Assembly: GCF_009856865.1 (NCBI RefSeq)
Contig: NZ_WVUD01000008.1
Span: 1 to 64,000 of the forward strand
Direction: 5' to 3'
DNA: 64,000 nt
From: Solidesulfovibrio aerotolerans
GTDB taxonomy: Bacteria; Desulfobacterota; Desulfovibrionia; Desulfovibrionales; Desulfovibrionaceae
The first letter of the stretch is position 1. Each line of letters starts with the position of its first letter. Below are positions 60,807-64,000 of this stretch, piece by piece. A program made the position numbers and the translations under genes. Under the pieces are notes generated by a model. The model saw only the letters and a list, made by a program, of their open reading frames with translations, was not told where the DNA came from and searched no databases.

Positions 60807-61435
60807 GATAGCACCCAGGCCGGCAGTCCCGGCAGGCCGCCCGGGGACAGGATGTCGCCAAAGCGCAGGCCGGGGCGCATATGGCGCACATAGGCGGCAA
60901 CGCTGCGCTCGGCCAGGGCCAGGGCGTCGGCCGGGGGCAGACTGTGGCCCAGGTCGCAGCCCAGGTGCGGTCGCCGGCCCAGACGCCCGCCAAGAAAGGC
61001 TCGAAAGCCGACCCGGCCGGTTGCTATGGCCTGCGTCGGGCAAACGGCGGCGCACTGGCCGCAGCCCTGGCAGACGGCGGCATCAAGGACGGCCTTGCCG
61101 GCGCGTAGCGCCATGGCCCGGTCCGGGCAGCCCGCAACGCACAGGCCGCAGCCGGTGCAAAGGCTCGGATCAACGGCCACGGCCAGGGCGGCGGCCAGCC
61201 CCAGGTCGGCCACTTGCGGGCGCACGCAGCCGTTGGGACAGGCGCACACGGCCAGCCGGAACTGCTCATGGCGGCGCAGCGGGCGGGCCAGAGCGGCCAC
61301 GGCCGGCGGTTGCGGGGCGGCGGCGGCCAGATTGACCAGGGCGGCGACCCAGTCCCAGTCCAGGGGCGCGGCGTGGGGGCAGCAGGACGGCTTAACACCC
61401 CGGCAGGTTTCCAGTAGGATGGCGGGAACTGGCAT
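60803..61435 (-). CDS. 4Fe-4S protein with siroheme-reductase-like cysteine motif
   Basis: A 210-residue soluble protein. Two canonical clusters: CTGCGLCVAGCPDRAM and CQGCGQCAAVCPTQAI. Upstream, FRLAVCACPNGCVRPQ resembles the CxCPNGC-type motif near the siroheme/cluster of nitrite and sulfite reductases, and the C-terminus resembles a reductase fragment (LGGRLGRRPHLGCDLG). The ATG at 61435 follows AAAGGAC. It is the first gene after the HcpR-type palindrome on the minus strand, so likely a redox partner for nitrosative stress. Confidence 0.8.
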   Translation of the reverse strand: MPVPAILLETCRGVKPSCCPHAAPLDWDWVAALVNLAAAAPQPPAVAALARPLRRHEQFRLAVCACPNGCVRPQVADLGLAAALAVAVDPSLCTGCGLCVAGCPDRAMALRAGKAVLDAAVCQGCGQCAAVCPTQAIATGRVGFRAFLGGRLGRRPHLGCDLGHSLPPADALALAERSVAAYVRHMRPGLRFGDILSPGGLPGLPAWVLS

Positions 61436-61512
61436 GGCGCGTCCTTTGTGGGGCGGATTGTGTGTCCGGGGGCGGTTGCCGCCAAAGATGGCGCAAGCGC
61501 GTCCAGCCTGCC

Positions 61513-61526
61513 TTGACTTACGTCAA
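61513..61526. promoter_or_regulatory. HcpR-type operator between hcpR and the Fe-S genes
   Basis: TTGACTTACGTCAA, palindrome TTGAC-N4-GTCAA, sharing the same arms as the hcp site (TTGAC and GTCAA). It lies 15 bp before the regulator's GTG and 77 bp before the divergent ATG at 61435. Position next to the regulator's own start suggests autoregulation. Confidence 0.78.
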
Positions 61527-61541
61527 AAACGGGGGAGCGTC

Positions 61542-62249
61542 GTGGATAAAGCCCAAGCCGTGGCCGGCATCGGTCTGTTTGCCGGTCTTGGTGCCAAGGA
61601 ACTGGCCGCTTTGGCCGGCATCGCCGAAGTGCGCCGGTTTGGGCGCGGTGAGGACATCTTTTTTTCGGGTGACCCGGCCGAGGGTTTTTTTTCGGTGGCC
61701 TCGGGCAAGGTGCGCATCTACCAGACGTCGCTGGCGGGCAAGGAGCATATCGTCCATGTGTTTGGCCCGGGCGAGGTGTTTGCCGAAGTGGCGGTCTTTG
61801 CCGGCGGGGTCTACCCGGCCAGCGCCCAGGCCCTGGAAGCGGGCGATTATCTGTTCTTTCCCCGCGAACGCTTTCGCCGCCTTTTGGCCGACGACCCGGA
61901 TCTGGCCCTGAATATGCTGGGGCTGCTCTCCATGCGCCTGCGCCAACTCGTCAAAAAACTTGAGGATTTGAGCCTGCGCGAAGTGCCGGCCCGCCTCGCC
62001 GCCCATTTGCTGCTTCTGGGTGCGGAAAGCAAAAAAAAGCTGCTCTCCCTGGATCTGCCCAAGGGGCAACTGGCCGCCTATCTCGGCACCATCCCGGAAA
62101 CCCTGTCCCGGGTGCTGCGCCGCTTTGCCGACGACGGACTGATCAGCCTGTCCGGCAGCGCCATTGAAATTCTGGATGCCGGCCGCCTGGAAGCCCTGGC
62201 TGCGGGCACGGCGGCTGGGACGCCGCCGTTCGGGCCGGCAGCCCGTTAA
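61542..62249 (+). CDS. hcpR: Crp/Fnr-family transcriptional regulator, HcpR-like
   Basis: A 235-residue regulator: cNMP-like sensory domain (RFGRGEDIFFSGDPAEGFF; VFGPGEVFAEVAVFAGG), dimerisation helix, and HTH_Crp (LPKGQLAAYLGTIPETLSRVLRRF, with DGLISLSG in the wing). HcpR in Desulfovibrio senses NO/nitrosative stress and controls hcp. The assignment rests on the Crp/Fnr fold plus location: palindrome 15 bp upstream, Hcp-type Fe-S genes divergent, hcp ~5 kb away. The GTG at 61542 is behind GGGGGAG. It lacks the N-terminal Cys set of Fnr, so no [4Fe-4S] O2 sensing is expected. Confidence 0.78.
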   Translation: MDKAQAVAGIGLFAGLGAKELAALAGIAEVRRFGRGEDIFFSGDPAEGFFSVASGKVRIYQTSLAGKEHIVHVFGPGEVFAEVAVFAGGVYPASAQALEAGDYLFFPRERFRRLLADDPDLALNMLGLLSMRLRQLVKKLEDLSLREVPARLAAHLLLLGAESKKKLLSLDLPKGQLAAYLGTIPETLSRVLRRFADDGLISLSGSAIEILDAGRLEALAAGTAAGTPPFGPAAR

Positions 62250-62311
62250 GGCAAGCTGCAAGGGCAATAGCGCACTCTTGTGATGTGGCAACCCCTACGA
62301 GGTTTTAATTC

Positions 62312-63016
62312 ATGAAAAGAGATGAAGATGATTCCAAGGCCAGACAAGCAAGCGGCAGCGGTATTTTCTCGAAGCTCACCGGCGACTTTGAAAAAATACT
62401 CACCAATATTTCGATTGTTTCAGGGTATTGGTTAATTACCGATGAGTTCGCTTTTATTGAAGGATTCCTTGACCCGATAGAAGGCTACGCGCTTTATTTG
62501 TTGTCAAAATTTGGCCCTGGCATTGGCACTATAGTGGAAATAGGAAGCTATGCTGGAAGGTCAACAGCCTATCTTGCCAGAGGCTCAAAAGAGGCTCGGC
62601 GTGAGAAAGTAATTGCTGTCGATCACTTTGAAGGATCTCCAGAACATAGAGAAGGAGGCGATCATGAGTCAGCATTTGTAAAAAATAACAATCTTTATGA
62701 TGTGTTTATTCATAATTTGAATCGTGCCAAGGTTAGTGATCGAGTTTCTGTGATTAAAAAGAGTTCATGTGCTGCTGCTGCTGATTGGAGACACCCAATA
62801 AGATTATTGTTTATTGATGGCGACCACTCCTACGAAGATTCCAAGAGAGATTTTGAGTGCTGGTCCGAGTGGCTCGTTCCAGAAGGCTTGGCTGTCTTTC
62901 ATGATATTGAGAGTTTTCAAGGAGTGACAACGTTTTATAACGAACTCTTGGCCGGCGGCCAGTATGGCGAAGTGCTTTCGGTCGATTCCTTGCGGGTCGT
63001 ATCAAAGATTGCGTAG
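62312..63016 (+). CDS. class I SAM-dependent methyltransferase, AT-rich
   Basis: A 234-residue methyltransferase with GIGTIVEIGSYAGRSTAYL (SAM motif I) and a later IDGDHSYEDSKRDFECWSEW, in the style of methyltransferase family 24 (sugar/peptidyl modification, often in surface polysaccharide clusters). Codons are visibly AT-rich compared with all neighbours, suggesting lateral transfer. The ATG at 62312 has GAGG upstream. No glycosyltransferase genes are immediately adjacent. Confidence 0.8.
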   Translation: MKRDEDDSKARQASGSGIFSKLTGDFEKILTNISIVSGYWLITDEFAFIEGFLDPIEGYALYLLSKFGPGIGTIVEIGSYAGRSTAYLARGSKEARREKVIAVDHFEGSPEHREGGDHESAFVKNNNLYDVFIHNLNRAKVSDRVSVIKKSSCAAAADWRHPIRLLFIDGDHSYEDSKRDFECWSEWLVPEGLAVFHDIESFQGVTTFYNELLAGGQYGEVLSVDSLRVVSKIA

Positions 63017-63169
63017 ATCACAATAGTCGACTGGGCCGCGGTCCGAGCCGAGCTGCGGCTGCACAGCCCCATTGGGCGAATGGTCAAAATGCCAACCTTT
63101 CCCTTGCGTATTGCGTAACATTGCAGGTGATTTTTGCAAACGCGCCACGAGACGAGGCAGGGCGCTTGG

Positions 63170-64000
63170 TTATTCGTTTGACTCGATGGGCGGCTGGTCG
63201 CACTTCGTGTCGTCTGCTTGGCAGTCCTGCGCCATCGCCACCCGGTTTCGGCCGGAATTTTTGGCAGCGTATAACGCCGCGTCAACCCGGATCATCAATT
63301 CGTCCACGGATTCACCCGGGCGCAGTTGGGCCACGCCAAGGCTGATACTGCCGCTGATGCCATGGGGAAAGGGTGCGCTGGCAATGAGCTGGCGCAGTTT
63401 TTCGGCTAAAAGGGCGGCGTTGCCCAGGTTGGTGTGGGGCGCAGCCACCACGAATTCCTCGCCACCGTAGCGAAAAAACCAGTCCACGCCACGGGTTGCG
63501 GCCGAGACGCGACGCGCGATCTCGCGCAGCATGTCATCGCCGGCCGCGTGGCCGTAGGTGTCGTTGACGGCCTTGAAATGGTCGATATCGAACATGACCA
63601 CGGCCAGCGGCTCGTTGTACCGGGCGGCGCGGCTGACCTGGCTGGTCATGACCTCATGGAATTTGAGCCGGTTGTAAGCACCGGTCAACTGGTCGGTCAC
63701 GGCCAGTTCGGCCAGGGCTTCGTTGGCACCCTGCAGGCTTTCGCGGTCGGCGCAGATGCGGCGCACCATGGGCCGAAAGACGACGAGTCCCGAGGCGGCC
63801 AGGATGGCGAGCATGGCGGCGGCCGCCGCGAATTCCAGGCGGCGCAGCACGGCCAGGCGCGAAAGCGCCAGGCGCTGGTACTGCTGGACCACGGCATTCA
63901 AGTCGCGCAGCAGTTCGTTTTCGCCAAAAGCCAGCAGATTGCGAAAGGCCGGGTCGGACAGGGCCGGGCGGGCCGCTTCGGTATCTATAAAGGCCCGGGT
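63170..64000 (-). CDS. diguanylate cyclase with N-terminal PilJ-like sensor, truncated by window end
   Basis: Open to the window edge; the visible 276 codons lack the N-terminus. From the window edge: a helical periplasmic stretch of the PilJ type, a transmembrane helix (residues AAAAAMLAILAASGLVVF), the linking segment, and a GGEEF domain with active site RYGGEEFVVAAP. FDIDHFKAVNDTYGHAAGD, the metal-binding aspartate region, is intact. Should synthesise cyclic-di-GMP. No canonical RxxD I-site was found in the usual position. Confidence 0.9.
   Translation of the reverse strand, partial: TRAFIDTEAARPALSDPAFRNLLAFGENELLRDLNAVVQQYQRLALSRLAVLRRLEFAAAAAMLAILAASGLVVFRPMVRRICADRESLQGANEALAELAVTDQLTGAYNRLKFHEVMTSQVSRAARYNEPLAVVMFDIDHFKAVNDTYGHAAGDDMLREIARRVSAATRGVDWFFRYGGEEFVVAAPHTNLGNAALLAEKLRQLIASAPFPHGISGSISLGVAQLRPGESVDELMIRVDAALYAAKNSGRNRVAMAQDCQADDTKCDQPPIESNE

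Noticed and set aside
1-64000. Search for rRNA, tRNA, CRISPR arrays, prophage or toxin-antitoxin modules
   Set aside because: None was recognised by eye on either strand; weak or divergent examples could have been missed.

Overview
The window is high-GC, densely coded DNA that most resembles a sulfate-reducing Desulfovibrionaceae bacterium (Desulfovibrio or a relative). Grounds: a four-cysteine hybrid cluster protein with an HcpR-type palindrome upstream, duplicated branched-chain amino acid (Liv) binding proteins, an aldehyde:ferredoxin oxidoreductase-like protein, several ferredoxin-type proteins, and a high density of response regulators and cyclic-di-GMP enzymes. This placement rests on family knowledge, not on a marker gene: no rRNA or tRNA gene was seen.

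Layout. 0-4.3 kb: the tail of a probable insertion sequence abutting a 5'-truncated hybrid histidine kinase, then a GNAT protein divergent from a short CoA-transferase, and a degenerate single-domain receiver. 4.4-7.5 kb (minus strand): glutaredoxin, NifU/IscU-like scaffold, Mrp-type ATPase, a short PhnA-like protein and a NYN-domain protein with an embedded Cys/His motif. 7.9-9.3 kb: a Csd4/Pgp1-like peptidoglycan carboxypeptidase. 9.5-17.1 kb (minus): a phenylacetate-CoA-ligase-like enzyme and a Liv ABC transporter with two tandem paralogous binding proteins, broken up by palindromic G/C-rich intergenic repeats. 17.2-22 kb: a 16-bp tandem repeat, secreted unknowns and a MacAB/Lol-like tripartite exporter. 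22-27 kb: phosphomannomutase/phosphoglucomutase, hflK-hflC, and a secF without an adjacent secD. 27-31.7 kb: a lipoprotein, a TPR response regulator, GAPDH and small secreted proteins. 31.7-40.7 kb (minus): P2A-type cation ATPase, tamA and tamB. 40.9-44.1 kb: HD-GYP and receiver-kinase regulators plus an unknown. 44.2-48 kb: an AOR-like protein, a two-domain class II aldolase and a family 2 glycosyltransferase. 48-53.2 kb: a 55-residue membrane protein, a DUF1800/DUF1501 secreted pair and a periplasmic-sensor diguanylate cyclase. 53.7-62.2 kb: a nitrosative-stress cluster (cupin, ferredoxin, hcp; a chemoreceptor; NapH-like and ferredoxin genes; an HcpR-like regulator). 62.3-64 kb: an AT-rich methyltransferase and a diguanylate cyclase running off the window.

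Functional links. The clearest regulatory module is the Hcp region: nearly identical palindromes (TTGAC-N4-GTCAA) lie upstream of hcp and in the divergent region between the HcpR-like regulator and the two Fe-S redox genes, so one regulator probably controls both units. The TamA/TamB pair, the MacAB-like exporter, the Csd4-like peptidase and SecF/HflKC make this an envelope-rich segment. No CRISPR array, prophage or defence island was recognised. The most unusual items are the HcpR module, the AOR-like/class II aldolase pair with a Cys cluster, the palindromic intergenic repeat family, the hexanucleotide repeat inside the tamA signal peptide, and the IS-truncated kinase.
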